64,000 bases of DNA. Source: Saccopteryx bilineata (taxonomy: Eukaryota; Chordata; Mammalia; Chiroptera; Emballonuridae). The stretch covers positions 127,562,522 to 127,626,521 of the forward strand of contig NC_089490.1 in NCBI RefSeq assembly GCF_036850765.1, read 5' to 3'. Below are positions 32,985 to 45,537 of this stretch, one piece after another. The notes below the pieces were generated by a model, which was not told the origin of the DNA, ran no database searches, and was given only the letters and a program-made list of their open reading frames with translations. Made by a program: the position numbers and the translations under genes. Position 1 is the stretch's first letter, and every line of letters begins with the position of its first letter.

Positions 32985-35477
32985 AGAGAGAGAGAGAGAG
33001 AGAAATGTGCCGGGCTAAGCACTTCCCACGCATATTAGCCATGTATGTTATAATACATGAATGGGTATTATTCCTTCTGGAGATGAGGAGACTGACACAA
33101 AGATTATGTGAATTAAGTTCATACAGGTGGTGGTAACAGCCCAGAGTGAGCCTGTGTTTGAATCTGTGCCCTCAGCTTCCATGTTCTACTGGCTTCCTAG
33201 GTTCCTACCATAGAGTCCATGTCTAAATCATCCCAGTTTATACAGGAAAGTAAAAAGCCATACTGAAAAATAAAAGCATTGAAGAAATATAAAACTAGAG
33301 AACATAACAGTTATGTCACTTATAAATAGCAAGAAAAGCTGAGAAAATGAATAAGAGTTCAGTGTCCAGAAAGCATGCCTAGGAAATGACAGGTATGCAA
33401 TCATTTTTTTAAAAAATGAATGGCCATGGATGGTAGTGAGCAATCCTGAGCAATCCTGGAAAAGTTTTCTCAGAAAGAACTTTAGGACTCAATGCTAAGA
33501 TAGGAAGAACCTAAGCACTGATCAGGTATTTAGGAACCAGAGTGAGTAATTGCCAATGGCCAGATTGTTTCATCATAATCCAATTGTTTGTTCACAATCT
33601 CCATACCTTTGACTCAGGGAGCCGTGCTTTCCCTGTACCTGACAGTGGTCAGACCCCACAGAGAGTACTCTCTGAGTGGTCTTTAGAGGCTGTTGGAAAA
33701 ACAGAAGCAAAATGCTTGCCCTTAGGAGAAACATTTGAGGAAAATGGGGAAGAGACTCAGGGAGTCCTTGCAGTGGTGAATTCAAGTTAAAAGTGAATGG
33801 AATATTCACTTTTGCATCATTGTAAAATATTCACATATTGCATCATTGTTCTCAAAACTCAGGGTTTGAGTGCCCATCTATAAAGGGTGTGGGGGAATAA
33901 AACAGTTCTCTGAGGACCTACAATTGGACTCGGCAAAAATAGACAGCATTTGCAAAGCACAGTGGTAAGTACAGTGGTAAGTACTGGGTTCTGCCGCATG
34001 TAGGAGGAGATCCTTTCAGAGCCTCAGATCGTCAGATGTCCAAAGATGACAGGACTGGAGGAGAGAGCAGAGGGTGGGGACTGGATCCCAGAGTCAGGAG
34101 CACTGACGGAAAGTTCTGATGCCAGTAAATGTCACTGGTTTTCTGGCAGCTAGAGATTTTGTATAAGGAAGCAATTGTACACAAAATTGGAGGCAGAGGA
34201 AGGAAGACCTTAAATGCCAGGTTAAGTAGTGAGGACTCTCCAAGCCACTATTAGTAGGAGATGTATACTTATTGATGTTTTGGAAAAGTTCGTCTGGGGC
34301 AGTGAGGAAGAAGACTTGGAAGAGGGGGAAACTGAAGTGGGTGGACCAGACATGAGGTGGTGAGGTCTAGGTGGGGATGGAAATGAAGGTGATGGAGAGG
34401 AAGGGCAGAGGAGGGAGACAGAGTGACTGGGTATGGGGAGACAGAGGTGGGTGAACGTCACTCTAATACATGTCTGAGAGAGAAGCCGCCCTGTAAGTAT
34501 AGAGGAAGCTTATTTATGATGCTCCAGAGGACGTAACTAGGACCAACTTGTTTTCTTAGGAGGCAGATTGGGTTCGGGTTAGGAACATAGAGCCAAAGCT
34601 GTCCAAGAATGGAATTGGCTGCCTCAGAAGCTAGGGAATGCCTAGCGCTGGAGATGTGCAGTGGGGCGCAGGGAAAGCTGTCTGCCAGGAAAGCTGCAGG
34701 TGTGGGATGGACTTGAGGGCCTGTGACTTGGTGACAGGGATAAGGAGAGTGTGCAGACAGCATCGCCTGGGGGAAGGATGAGAGATGGAAGGGTGGTGAT
34801 GAAGAAGTGGGTGGGGAACAGATGTCTGAGTCAAATGAAGGGAGAAAATGGTGTGGGGAAAGAAAAAGCAAGTGGGGTGAGTTTGTCTGCTTCCAAGGCT
34901 GAGAGGGGGGTGGGGGCCCCAGCGTTTCAAGTCCTAGCCCTCAGTCTTTGGCTTACACGGGGGCCAGTTTACATGGATCTAGGTTTAAAAAAATAAAGAG
35001 TTCCATAATGACACAAGAAGCTAATTTTCCTGACTGTCCATTACCCACCACATGCTACTGTAGGACATCCAGGCCTTCTTGAAAACCCCCTGAACCAACT
35101 CATGTCTGCTTATGGACATGGTGACCTCAATGACAACCTTTCCATCCAGGCCCTGGTTCCAGCTCTTTGTGCCTTACCCACTGCTGAGCGAGACCCTGCT
35201 GCTGCCACTGCCTCCATCACACACTACAGATGTGCTGTGCCACCCCACCGTGTCCTGAGCCAACACCCCTGTGCACTTCTGGCATTGGCTTACTAGGGCC
35301 CTCCAGGTAGTCATGCTGAGTAGCTCATTCTGATTCAGGCATGAGGAGCCTCTTCTCCCAGTGTGGAGGCACCCTCTCCTGATGGGCTCCCAAAGCTAAG
35401 TTGCCTTGTTTCTTCCAGGGACCAGAGCAAGGGAGCTCATTACAAGCTGGCAATTGCCTGGAAGGCCCAGGTCTCAC
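32403..35477. other. Intergenic, mostly unique
   Basis: Contains the TG/GA microsatellite (32948-33003) and a MIR relic at 33015-33165, minus strand (TTCTGGAGATGAGGAGACTG, then AGCCTGTGTTTGAATCTG). The remainder has no recognised repeat or exon; ORFs such as 34458-34871 minus lack any familiar motif. Confidence 0.45.
32948..33003. repeat. Compound (TG)n(GA)n microsatellite
   Basis: About 16 TG units followed by about 9 GA units, separated by TATGA. Confidence 0.95.
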
Positions 35478-35493
35478 AAAGAAGAGGACTGAG

Positions 35494-35864
35494 GCCCTGG
35501 CCGGTTGGCTCAGTGGTAGAGCATCGGCCTGGCGTGCAGGAGTCCTGGGTTCGATTCCCAGCCAGGGCACACAGGAGAAGCGCCCATCTGCTTCTCCACC
35601 CCTCCCCCTCTCCTTCCTCTCTGTCTCTCTCTTTCCCTCCCGCAGCCGAGGCTCCATTGGAGCAAAGATGGCCCGGGCGCTGGGGATGGCTCTGTGGCCT
35701 CTGCCTCAGGCGCTAGAGTGGCTCTGGATGCAACAGAGTGACGCCCCAGAGGGGCAGAGCATCACCCCCTGGTGGGCGTGCCAGGTGGATCCCGGTTGGG
35801 CGCATGCGGGAGTCTGTCTGACTGCCTCCCCGTTTCCAGCTTTGGAAAAATGAAAAAAAAAAAA
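35494..35864 (+). mobile_element. Bat tRNA-derived SINE, long type (A7), sense
   Basis: GCCCTGGCCGGTTGGCTCAG head, B box GGTTCGATTCC, A-rich tail. TSD AAAGAAG(A/G)GGACTGAG at 35478-35493 and 35865-35880, one mismatch. Confidence 0.96.
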
Positions 35865-35880
35865 AAAGAAGGGGACTGAG

Positions 35881-37707
35881 CAGGCAGACCCCTACTATTA
35901 GTTCCCCACCTGGTCCAAACAGCTGTGTCCAGTGTCAGGGTTGTAGGGGCAGTAGAGGTTGTGAGTGGGAGTTGCTCCTAGAGGGAGGAATGGGTAGGAC
36001 CAACAGAGAGTAGCATCTGTGATATGAAGAGCTACCATACTCTGAGTGCTCAGTAGTGTCAAACACTGGACTAAGTATTTTAAATGCATGATTTCATTTT
36101 TAGAACTCTTTGAGTTGAGTTTTTGTTTGCCTGTTTGTTTTTACAGGTATGGAAACTAAGGGATTTGCCTAATGAAGTACAGCTAGTAGATGGCAGTTAG
36201 GATTCAAACCTAGGTCTTTCTGAGTCCAAAGTACATGCATGCTCAAAAGCACATCGTTGTGCATTATTTTGATCACACAAGTTCAGTGCATCTAGTTTGC
36301 TGAGTAATTTGGTTTGACCATATCTACATTGACTTGCTTTTCGATTCAACAAATAATGATGGTGCACTTATTCTGTGTCAGCACTGTCCCCAGTGCTTAG
36401 TACACAGTGGTGAACAAACTCACGAAGCTTGGGGTGACATAAATGAATGGGGTAACATAAATGAGCACATTACCATAAGGAGGAGGCTAATGTCTCCAAC
36501 AGGATGGAAGACCTTTGTAAGGGACCCTCAGCCTCATGGTTGTCACACAGGCCTGAGGAGGGGGAGACAGTTCTGGCTGCTTGTTACTACCTTCAGTTTG
36601 CTTCTCTGGGCTCCAGTTTTTCACCAGTATAAATGAGGATTCACATTTAGTTTCTTAGCTCAGTTTCAAGTGCAACGTCCCCTAATGAGGGCAGGAAGTG
36701 CTTGGCAGAATCCACCTGGGCTTTAGGGGTGATGAGCCAGGAGCCACATAGGTGGGACAGGCCTGGAAGATTGAACACGTAGGAGTCCAGAGACTCATGC
36801 TTAAAGGACCAGAGACTGGTAGAAGGGTCCAAAGCAAGTTGGAGTCTGGAACACAGTGGGTGAAAGCATAAGGAAGTGAGAGCAAGAGACAGAAGTCCCT
36901 CACAGGACCTAACCCTTCAGTGACCTTGTTAGGGACAACCTGGTGACCCTGTCCATGTGTGGTCTCCAAAGCAGGCATATTGACATTGATGAAAGTCCAA
37001 AGTATGGAGTTTGTGGCCTTCAATCTCCTGCCTGGAAGGGAACACAGATCCATTCATATTATCTCTAGGCCACAGACTCAGCTTTACATGGCCTTTAATG
37101 AGTTGTTGGATAAATCCAATCGGAGTAACTTGCATTAAGTTATTGTAGAGATAGCCACATCCCCAGACAACACTGACCTTGTGCAGCAAATCCCTGGAAC
37201 CTGGAGTCCGTCCTAACCAGGAACAGTGGAAATGAACACCTACGGAGGAAAGAGAGACCTGTCCAGCCTTCTAGATCAGCCTTCCATTGTCTGCATGACA
37301 GATGGCTCACTACTGGTTATCTCTCCAGCTTTTGGGGGGAAGTTATGGAAGCTAATCATCTACCTGCATCTGGGTCTTATCCCTTCTCACTTACTACTCC
37401 TCTAACACAACCCCTCCCCACATCTTCAACCCTCATTCTTCCCACTAGTTCCTTCTTATGTATCTTCCCCCTTGCATAGCACAAACATGCTAAGAAGTGT
37501 CATATCTCATAAAACACTGTAAAACCTCATTCTCTTCAACCCCAGCTCTAGGACTCCCCTGGTTCCCTCTCAAAATAACTCCCCACAGCGTATATCCAAG
37601 CCCTCTCCTGCCTCCAGCTCCTCTCCCATCTACTTCCTGTTCTCAGCCTCACCAGAAAATTTGAATTCGATGAAGTATATGGATGCTGTTGAGCTTTACA
37701 TAGTTTC
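35881..37707. other. Intergenic with old relics
   Basis: MIR relic 36035-36235, minus (AAATGCATGATTTCATTTTT, TATGGAAACTAAGGGATTTG, AGGATTCAAACCTAGG). L2-like relic 36345-36480, minus (ATTCTGTGTCAGCACTGTCC, GTGGTGAACAAAC). The rest is unassigned. Confidence 0.5.
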
Positions 37708-37725
37708 AAATAAAGCATACCTTTG

Positions 37726-37913
37726 GCCTGACCTGTGGTGGTGCAGTGGATCAAGTGTCAACCTGGAACACTGAGGTCACCAGTTCGAAACCCTGGACTT
37801 GCCTGGTCAAGGTACATATGGGAGTTGATGCTTCCTGCTCCCCCCCCCCCACTTTCTCTCTCTCTTCCTCTCTAAAATGAATAAATAAAAATCTTTAAAA
37901 AATAATTAAAAAT
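37726..37913 (+). mobile_element. Bat tRNA-derived SINE, short type (B3), sense
   Basis: GGCCTGACCTGTGGTGGTGC head, B box GGTTCGAAACC, AATAAATAAAA tail. TSD AATAAAGCATACCTTTG/T (about 37709-37725 and 37914-37930). Confidence 0.94.
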
Positions 37914-37930
37914 AATAAAGCATACCTTTT

Positions 37931-40484
37931 GTGGAGCAGTATATTGTAAAATTTGTAGTCCTGTCCTCCTCCAACTACATTAACTTACTTCCCAGAGCTT
38001 CCAGAGAAGGCTTTAAACCTTTTAATCTGATGATCACTCTCCAAGTATAAAGTTATTTTATAGTACTAAATATGCTTTTTCTTACTCTCTACCCTACTCC
38101 CTTCTCACTCCCCGGAGAGCCTGCTAAGTACATTCATAAGAAGAGATTCTTGCCTCCCCAACCCAGCTGCCTAGGGCCTTAGTTGTGTGATTCCACACGG
38201 AGAGAGGTCGAAGTTCTCCTGTGCTCAGCCAAAAGAGTTTGTCTTAGAACAGAAAGAAGGGTGGGTGCTAGTGCCTTAGAATGAGAAGCACAGTGCCTTT
38301 GAGTTGGAATCAAGCAAAGTAGGAGAGAACGGAACTTTGGGGCTCGGGATGGGACAGGAGCCTGTCCTGCCTCTCCTTTGCTGGGACTTCTGGGTCAGAA
38401 AGCAATAAAGTTTCCCAGAAAGCCACTTTCATTCAGTTTGTCTTGAACTGGAGGGGAGTAAGCAGGCCTTGCTTCTTTCTTCACAGCAGTATTTTGCATA
38501 TAGCATCCTATTTGATCCTTGAAACTGTCCAAGGGCAGTTCTTATTTCATCTTTATACCTAAGAACATTCAGGGTCACAGGCCAGGTACTGCTGTCCCCG
38601 CAGCGCCTCCTGTCTAGGTTTGTATATTATCACACTGTTTCAAAGTGGATGTTTACCTGCAGTTTGTTTCACGGGTCAGATTTTTAAAAATATATCATAA
38701 AAATAAATTATGGAACTGTATTATCAAATATGCTACCCACTAGCCACATGTGGCTATTTAAACATGTGGCTTCTAGTAACAAGGCTATTAAATTTTTTAA
38801 AAATTAAAAACTCACCCCCCTCCCAAACTGTTACCTCAGCTCCACATCCCACCTCTGCCAGGGCCAGGATGTTGAATTTCAAAGATATTAAGATCCTTTC
38901 CAACTCTACTACTTTATGATACATTTGGAATTTCTTTGCTACAATGCAGTGTACACATTATGTATTAGTTTATTTTATGGTGCATAAATATATATAAAGA
39001 TGGCATCCACAGAGAGAACAGGTCTCTGTGTTTAACCTGTCAGTGTTTGGTGGGTGTGAGCAGAGCTGATGCTGAACTGAGAATCACAGAAATTACATCT
39101 AGTCACAGAATCTGAGGTGCTGGCACGGACATGGACTCGGGAGTCACAGCAGGGTAGGGTGGAGGGTGGGGACACTCTAGTAAGGGCATGAAGGTCTGCT
39201 TACTTGTCTGCTTGTTCTTGGGTCCCAGCAGCAATGAGACCTCAGCATTAGGCTAGAGACCTGCCCCTTCCTCATTCCTACTAGTTGTAGGCTGAGTTTT
39301 CAAGGTCCTTCTTTCCTGATTAGCCCTGCCAGGGTAACACTCAGATTGCCACCAGACTCTGAAAACCACTGTAGTCCAAACCCCACAGCTGTGCTGGCCC
39401 CACCCCTTGTTGGGATGCTCAGAGTGGCTAAGTTTGCTGACCTACCTTTGGACTTGTAAGCTGGTCTCACTTGGGGAGGAGAATGGAGACAGGCTGTCTG
39501 TTCTCCCTTGAGGCTTCCCAGAGCCACTCTGGGTATTCATATGCAGGTTGCTCTGGAAGGTGCCCAGCTGGAACCCAGTTCACAGGCCACTCACTGAGCT
39601 GTGTGCCCTAACATGGCTGCACTGGGGTTTCCCAAGCTCTTGCAATTCCATCTATTACTCCCTTGGCCCATCTTCCCTTGCCACATGCCTTCAAGTTCCT
39701 CACCTCTTCTCACCTGCTGAAATAGAAGTCAGACTTCCTGATCTGCCCTTGGGTGTTTCCTCTTGAACTTTTGTTCCCATCCTCATTACTGTCCAAGATC
39801 ACTTCTCACACGTCAGACTGATTCTGTCACCAGCTTATTGATTACCTGGGCTGAGAATCGGTATCTCTGGGGAATGCTTGGCTTCAGTGAAAACAAAGTG
39901 CTAAAAGTACTAGCAGAAAAGTTCAAGAATATGGGAGAGTATGTTTCCAAAAGAAAAGGGGTTCCTAAGAACATAAGAAAAGGCCCTGGTTAGGGGAGGC
40001 AGGAGGACAGGAGCCTGGGGTGGAAGGGCTAAACTGATGGGCGTATGACAGTAAGAGAGCACCGGATTGTGAGGGGATCTGGGCAAAGGAGTGCTGCTTG
40101 CTACCCTGCCCAGGATGCTCTGCCCACAGAGCATCAGGGCTTCCAGAGCTGCAGGCAGGCCTGGGGGGCAGTGGTTAAAGCCTATAAAGTGTTTGGAACA
40201 GTGTCTGGGACATAGAGGTGCCATATAAGTATTTGATTGATAAATCTGTACATAGCATTGACATTTCTTAGCTCCAAGTAAATTTCCAGTGACTCAGACA
40301 GGCCACAGAGGGTCTCATAGGACCTGCAGCAGCAGGTTTAAAGGGCAAAGCCGACTACAGAAAAGGTATTTTCTCACTTACCACCTTTACTATCTTTACT
40401 CCATGGTTCTCTCTTTTCCCTATCTTCCTTCTGAATGAGTAATCTCAGAAGAATCCATTATATGCCTAAATCCAAACACTAGCC
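37931..40484. other. Intergenic, mostly unique
   Basis: Near 38730-38790 is CTAGCCACATGTGGCTATTT, a motif of an old DNA-transposon relic I cannot name. A MIR 3' trace lies at 40155-40245. No exon recognised; ORFs at 39300-40224 lack known motifs. Confidence 0.4.
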
Positions 40485-40905
40485 TGTAACTAGACTAGAT
40501 TTGCAAACTCTTAGAAGACAGGCCCTGGCCGGTTGGCTCAGCGGTAGAGCGTTGGCCTAGCGTGCGGAGGACCCGGGTTCGATTCCTGGCCAGGGCACAT
40601 AGGAGAAGTGCCCATTTGCTTCTCCACCCCTCCGCCACGCCTTCCTCTCTGTCTCTCTCTTCCCCTCCCGCAGCCAAGGCTCCATTGGAGCAAAGATGGC
40701 CCGGGCGCTGGGGATGGCTCTGTGGCCTCTGCCTCAGGCGCTAGAGTGGCTCTGGTCGCAACATGGCGACGCCCAGGATGGGCAGAGCATCGCCCCCTGG
40801 TGGGCAGAACATCGCCCCATGGTGAGCGTGCTGGGTGGATCCCGGTCGGGCGCATGCGGGAGTCTGTCTGACTGTCTCTCCCTGTTTCCAGCTTCTGAAA
40901 AATGC

Positions 40906-40936
<31 letters not shown>

Positions 40937-41020
40937 GGGATCAGGTCTACTGTGTTCATCTTTGCATTCCTAGTAATGTGCCACATCTAGCACATAGTAA
41001 ACGCTAATTAACTCTTTTAA
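40485..41020 (+). repeat. L2 LINE 3' end, split by a SINE
   Basis: 40485-40522 and 40929-41020 join across SINE A8 to give GCAAACTCTTAGAAGACAGG, then TCTTTGCATTCC and AGCACATAGTAAACGC, the usual L2 3' order. Ancient and non-coding. Confidence 0.6.
40523..40928 (+). mobile_element. Bat tRNA-derived SINE, long type (A8), sense
   Basis: Complete head with GGTTCGATTCC box, body with a duplicated middle segment (GGGCAGAGCATCGCC and GGGCAGAACATCGCC), long A tail. TSD AGAAGACAGG at 40513-40522 and 40929-40938. Confidence 0.95.
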
Positions 41021-41104
41021 ATGAACATATGGCCCAACACCTAGGCAGAATTAGTATATATACATATATATATACACACACAAACATATATATCTGCAAG
41101 TATA

Positions 41105-41677
41105 TGTTAATTAGGTACAATGATATTTAAGTAGAAGTCAGATTAACACCAAATAGGTTAATTGCAGAACAAGCTCAGCTGGGTCCATGTTGAGGGTCTG
41201 CTTATTTGTGTCTGTGCAGAAAACTGTTAACTCATCAGGCCTGGGTTGTTCAAACACTGAACATTCTAAATAAAGGCCTGTCTTTAGGACTACCCCTCGA
41301 CCTGGCTCCTAGGAGTTAACCTTTGAGCCCATGGCATACCCTGCTTGATAAGTGTTTCTTTCTATGCCCAAGGCCTTAGGCCACATTTTATCAGTTTGAC
41401 CAGGTAGTTTATGCCAGCAATGTGACTCAAATACCTGTTTCTGTATGCCTGAGGCCCTGGATCATACTGGATCAGTATGACCTCTAGTGATACAGAATGC
41501 TAGGGACTGCATAGAGACCAATCACATGGGTACTACATGCTTTTTCCCTTTGCTGACTTTAATCTGTCTCCTTTTGTGGTAATGAACTATAACTGTGATA
41601 TAAGAGCTTTCCCGAGCCCTGTGAGTCCTTCCAGTGAGTCACTGCACTTGAGGGTGGCCATGGAGACTCCCAGCACA
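41105..41677 (+). mobile_element. Candidate old LTR (ERVL/MLT2-like)
   Basis: A TG...CA-bounded block of about 570 bp with a TATAAGAGC box (about 41600), then GTGAGTCCTTCCAGTGAGTC and GGTGGCCATGGAGACTCCCA, the terminal pattern of ERVL-type LTRs. No matching TSD was found at these ends, so the boundaries and family are tentative. Confidence 0.45.
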
Positions 41678-41747
41678 ATGTCTGTGATTAAAGAAGCTTA
41701 GAAATAATCTTTGTCTTCAGCTGCATTGATTCCTTTGCACAGAACTA

Positions 41748-42100
41748 CTTCATTCATTCATGTAAAAATATTTCTTGAACTTCCACAATGTGTAGATACT
41801 GCATTCTAGGCACTGGAATAAATACATCAGCCAGTGAAACAAAGATTTCTGCCCTCATGGAGCTTGGGTTCTAGTGGAGACAGTGAGCAAACTGTAAGCA
41901 ATAAAGATGACTTATAAGGTGATAAATACTATGCTAAAAAGAAAAAGTGGAGCTGGTATGGGAATCCAAGATGCCAGGGTGGGGGCAGGACTCATTGAGA
42001 AGGTGAGATGTGGCTTGACAGAGATAACCAGGGGAGTTACCCTGCTGGTTACTGCTTCAGAAGTTCTCTGGAGGACCTGCCCTGTCCCTTGGGTATTGGG
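41748..42100 (-). repeat. L2-like relic, antisense
   Basis: CATTCATTCATGTAAAAATA, TGCATTCTAGGCACTGGAAT, CCCTCATGGAGCTTGGGTTC: the inverted L2 3' end. Diverged. Confidence 0.55.
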
Positions 42101-42117
42101 CAGTGGTTCTTATTCTT

Positions 42118-42452
42118 ATTATTATTATTTTTTTTTACAGAGAGAGAGAGTCAGAGAGAGTGATAGATAGGGACAGACAGACAGGAACGGAGAGAAATGA
42201 GAAGCATCAATCATCAGTTTTTTGTTGTGACACCTTAGCTGCTCATTGATTGCTTTCTCATATGTGCCTTGACCGTGGGCCTTCAGCAGATGGAGTAACC
42301 CCTTACTCAAGCCAGCGACCTTGGGTCCAAGCTGGTGAGCTTTGCTCAAACCAGATGAGCCCGTGCTCAAGCCGATGACCTCAGGGTCTTGAACCTGGGT
42401 CCTCCGCATCCCAGTCCGACGCTCCACCCACTGCGCCACCACCTGGTCAGGC
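42118..42452 (-). mobile_element. Bat tRNA-derived SINE, extended type (C2), antisense
   Basis: Inverted head (CACTGCGCCACCACCTGGTC), GGTTCAAGACC-type box, and a middle section of repeated CAAGCC...GA(C/G) units. TSD TGGTTCTTATTCTT at 42104-42117 and 42453-42466, perfect. Same family as C1. Confidence 0.9.
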
Positions 42453-42554
42453 TGGTTCTTATTCTTTAATGAGCACCATAGTCACTTAGGGAGCTTGTGA
42501 CAAAAACAGGTGTCCATACCCCTTTTGTATGTGTGGAGGGAAGAGGCGGATTAA

Positions 42555-42960
42555 TATATTTTTATTTAGAAAATTAAATTTAATGGGGTAACTTTGATCA
42601 ATAAAAGTACACAGGTTTCAGGTAAATATTTCTATAGCATTTGAACAGTTGATTGGGTGGTGTGTTCATCATTCAAAGTCAAATCATCTTCCATCACCAT
42701 GTATTTGTCCCTCTTTCCTCCCCTCTCCTAAACCCCCTCCCCCTGGTAACCACTTCACTTTTATCTATGTCCAGGAGTCTCATTTTTATATCCCACTTAT
42801 GTATGAAATTGTATAGTTCTTAGCTTTTTTTGATTTACATTTCACTTAGCAATAATGTTCTCAAGGTCCATCCATGTTGTTGTAAATGGCAATATGTCAT
42901 CATTTCTTAGGGCTGAGCAGTATTCCATTGTATACATGCACCACATCTTTAGGATGAATA
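42555..42960 (-). mobile_element. LINE-1 3' fragment (copy D), antisense
   Basis: Inverted 3' UTR (AAATTTAATGGGGTAACTTT, CTCCCCCTGGTAACCACTTC) and the end of ORF2 (TCCATCCATGTTGTTGTAAA, GTATTCCATTGTATACATGC). 5'-truncated, no coding capacity. Confidence 0.85.
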
Positions 42961-44744
42961 TTTTCAACACACTTCTAGTTAAGTTTGACACTAGTGGTCT
43001 GTGAGCTCCACGCAGACATACCACAGCAGGCAGCCTGGAAGGTGAATCAGATGCAGCCCTTGCCCCCCGAGAACTTACTCTTCTATGAAATCAAGGAGGT
43101 ATCTGCATAAAATGCAATGCCTTTTGGAGCATTTCTCTGCCATTAATGTATCCACGGGGCTATCTAAATTGACAACTGCTAAGAGAAGAGAACTCTGAAG
43201 GGAGAAATCTTGAGGCACTGGGGTAGGAGGAGTTAGGACATAGAGATGAAAACTCTTGCAGCCAATACCCGGGTTCCCAAGAGCAACAGAAGAGGTGTCA
43301 AGATACTGGGAAATGTCTGTATGGGAAGGTGAGAGTACTCTTAATCTTCATAGGTTTTCCCAGACCTCTTTTCTCACCTCTGTGATGCTGGTCATCAATC
43401 TCTTCCCAGTAATTTACTGTCTCTATTTTGCTGATATTGAGACTGTAATTCTTCATTAGTTTTTTCTTCTTTCTCTTTTCAGAAGTGAGATGTTGATTTG
43501 TGATATCCTATAACAAGATTACCAGTATGTTTTTTATTCTGGGCCCATAACTCTCAGAATTTTTGTTTTCTTTCTTCATTACCCAAATTCTGCTGTCTCC
43601 CCATGGCTAGATCCAAGATCATCATCTGGGAAGGCTGAACACTTCACTCCAGTAGGACGGGGCTCCCTGGCAGCACTTAAGTTTGCAGGGATGCTGATGG
43701 CCAATATGGAACCAACTCGCTTTTCTCCTCAGCCTTGGGGCCAGAAGTTCTAATCTGCCACCTGACCAAGCAGCTCCATTGCCTGAAAGGTCATGGGGAG
43801 ACTGGATACATAGAAAGGCCCTTGGAAAGAGTAACAGATATTGTTGGTGCTGCTCTCTGGTCCCCTCAGATCCTGGTCACCAGCTGTGTCCAACTTGCAG
43901 TTTCCATGTTTCACTCCTGAAGGCCCATCGGCAGCTGTCTTCAGAGGATAAACATGGGCTGCGGAGCTGCTTTGCCAAGATGCACAAGAACTAGAAGTGC
44001 CTGCAAGTTTATGTCCTTCTAGGGCAGTAGGAGCCACTAATTGATGGGTTCACGGGCATGAAACAACAGTCAGTCCCTCTGCCCCGAGGTGGGACAAACT
44101 GTGCTACAAATTATGCTTCAGAGCTCCCTGAAGAATCAGGCCAAGCTGGGACCTCCCCTGAAATCAAACACTGACTTCTCCTCCCTTGTTCTGCTCCCCC
44201 GTTATAGGAATGGGAATATCTCCTTGGTAAACCACTTGTGGATGAATCTTTGGTCCTCTGATCTAAAAGAGACAGGTCAAGCACTAAAGCAATAGGTACC
44301 CTGGGTCACAGTTCTTTAGAAAGAAGGACAAAATGAGGGGTGTGTATAAAAGCTGAACTGCTCTCCTTGCTCAGCCTGGACCACACAAATCTGCCTGGCC
44401 TAGCTTCTCTAGACAGGGCATCGTTAGTGCCTGAGGAGAGGCGGCATCAAATTCAGACTGCCCTGAACCATGGGGAACTGATGGAAAATGCAAACTCAAT
44501 ATCGATTCCATGCAAAGCCAAGGTGTAAATCTGGAGCCTAAACTTGGAGCAAATAACTTTAAAAATTCACACAGAGAGGACTCACCCTTTTTAGTAAGTC
44601 TAGAAAGCTGTCCAGACAGTAGGGTATGTTGAGACCAACATGAACCGGCTAAAGAATGAACTTTCCATCCCATCTTTGCTCAGCCTGCCCTCTGCTGGAG
44701 TGACTCATGAACAGTGGCTAGTCAGGAAGGAGGAAGCCCAAAGC
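42961..44744. other. Intergenic, no element recognised
   Basis: Unique-looking DNA. ORFs at 43735-44037 on both strands have no motif I know. No splice-linked exon pattern found. Confidence 0.4.
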
Positions 44745-45010
44745 AGGCTTCCAACATCCCACTCAAATCCTACTCATTCTTCAGGCTCCAATTTAAATGT
44801 CACCTCTTCCAGGAAGCCTCCATCTATGATTCTTGCAGCTAGAAGCAAGTTCTTTAATGTGAATTCTCGAAGCCCTTCATTTCCACTTCCCTAATGGTGC
44901 TGTCTGACTTATGTAATGGTTATGTAGTACACATGTTATCTCCCCAACTAATCTGGGAGCTCCCAGGGGAAAAGCATTTTTTCTCTTGAACTTTACTCCC
45001 ACAGAATTTT
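44745..45010 (+). repeat. L2 LINE 3' relic
   Basis: TTTAAATGTCACCTCTTCCA, GGAAGCCTCCATCTATGATT, then ACATGTTATCTCCCCAACTA and CTGGGAGCTCCCAGGGGAA follow the L2 3' consensus order. Old and non-coding. Confidence 0.7.
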
Positions 45011-45200
45011 ACACCTTCCCAGAAATGTCTCTAACAACAAAGCCCTAAATTTATATTATTAAAGAAAGCCCTTTGAATTCAAATGTATCTCTGGAAAGAC
45101 CCAATTAAAATGTAACTAAAAAGATGTAAAGATGTTGACTGAACTGTGAGTCACTGATCAATTGGGGCATTAGCAGATCACCAGCACCCAGAGCTTAGGG

Positions 45201-45529
45201 CAGGGGTCCCAAACTTTTTACACAGGGGGCCAGTTCACTGTCCCTCAGACCGTTGGAGGGCCAGATATAAAAAAAACTATGAACAAATCCCTATGCACAC
45301 TGCACATATCTTATTTTAAAGTAAAAAAACAAAACGGGAACAAATACAATGTTTAAAACAAAGAACAAGTAAATTTAAATCAACAAACTGACCAGTATTT
45401 CAATGGGAACTATGCTCCTCTCACTGACCACCAATGAAAGAGGTGCCTCTTCTGGAAGTGCAGTGGGGGCCGGATAAATGGCCTCCGGGAGCCGCATGCG
45501 GCCCGCGGGCCGTAGTTTGGGGACCCCTG
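45201..45529. mobile_element. Non-autonomous hAT MITE (copy 2)
   Basis: Same family as 26562-26921, with a perfect 8-bp TSD GCTTAGGG (45193-45200, 45530-45537). It lacks about 33 bases near 45415 that copy 1 has, and one base in the left terminal repeat. The left end reads CAGGGGTCCCAAACTT. Confidence 0.95.
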
Positions 45530-45537
45530 GCTTAGGG

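Noticed and set aside
43735..44037. Overlapping ORFs on both strands as a possible retrogene
   Set aside because: No known protein similarity, no poly(A) tail or TSD flanking the block.
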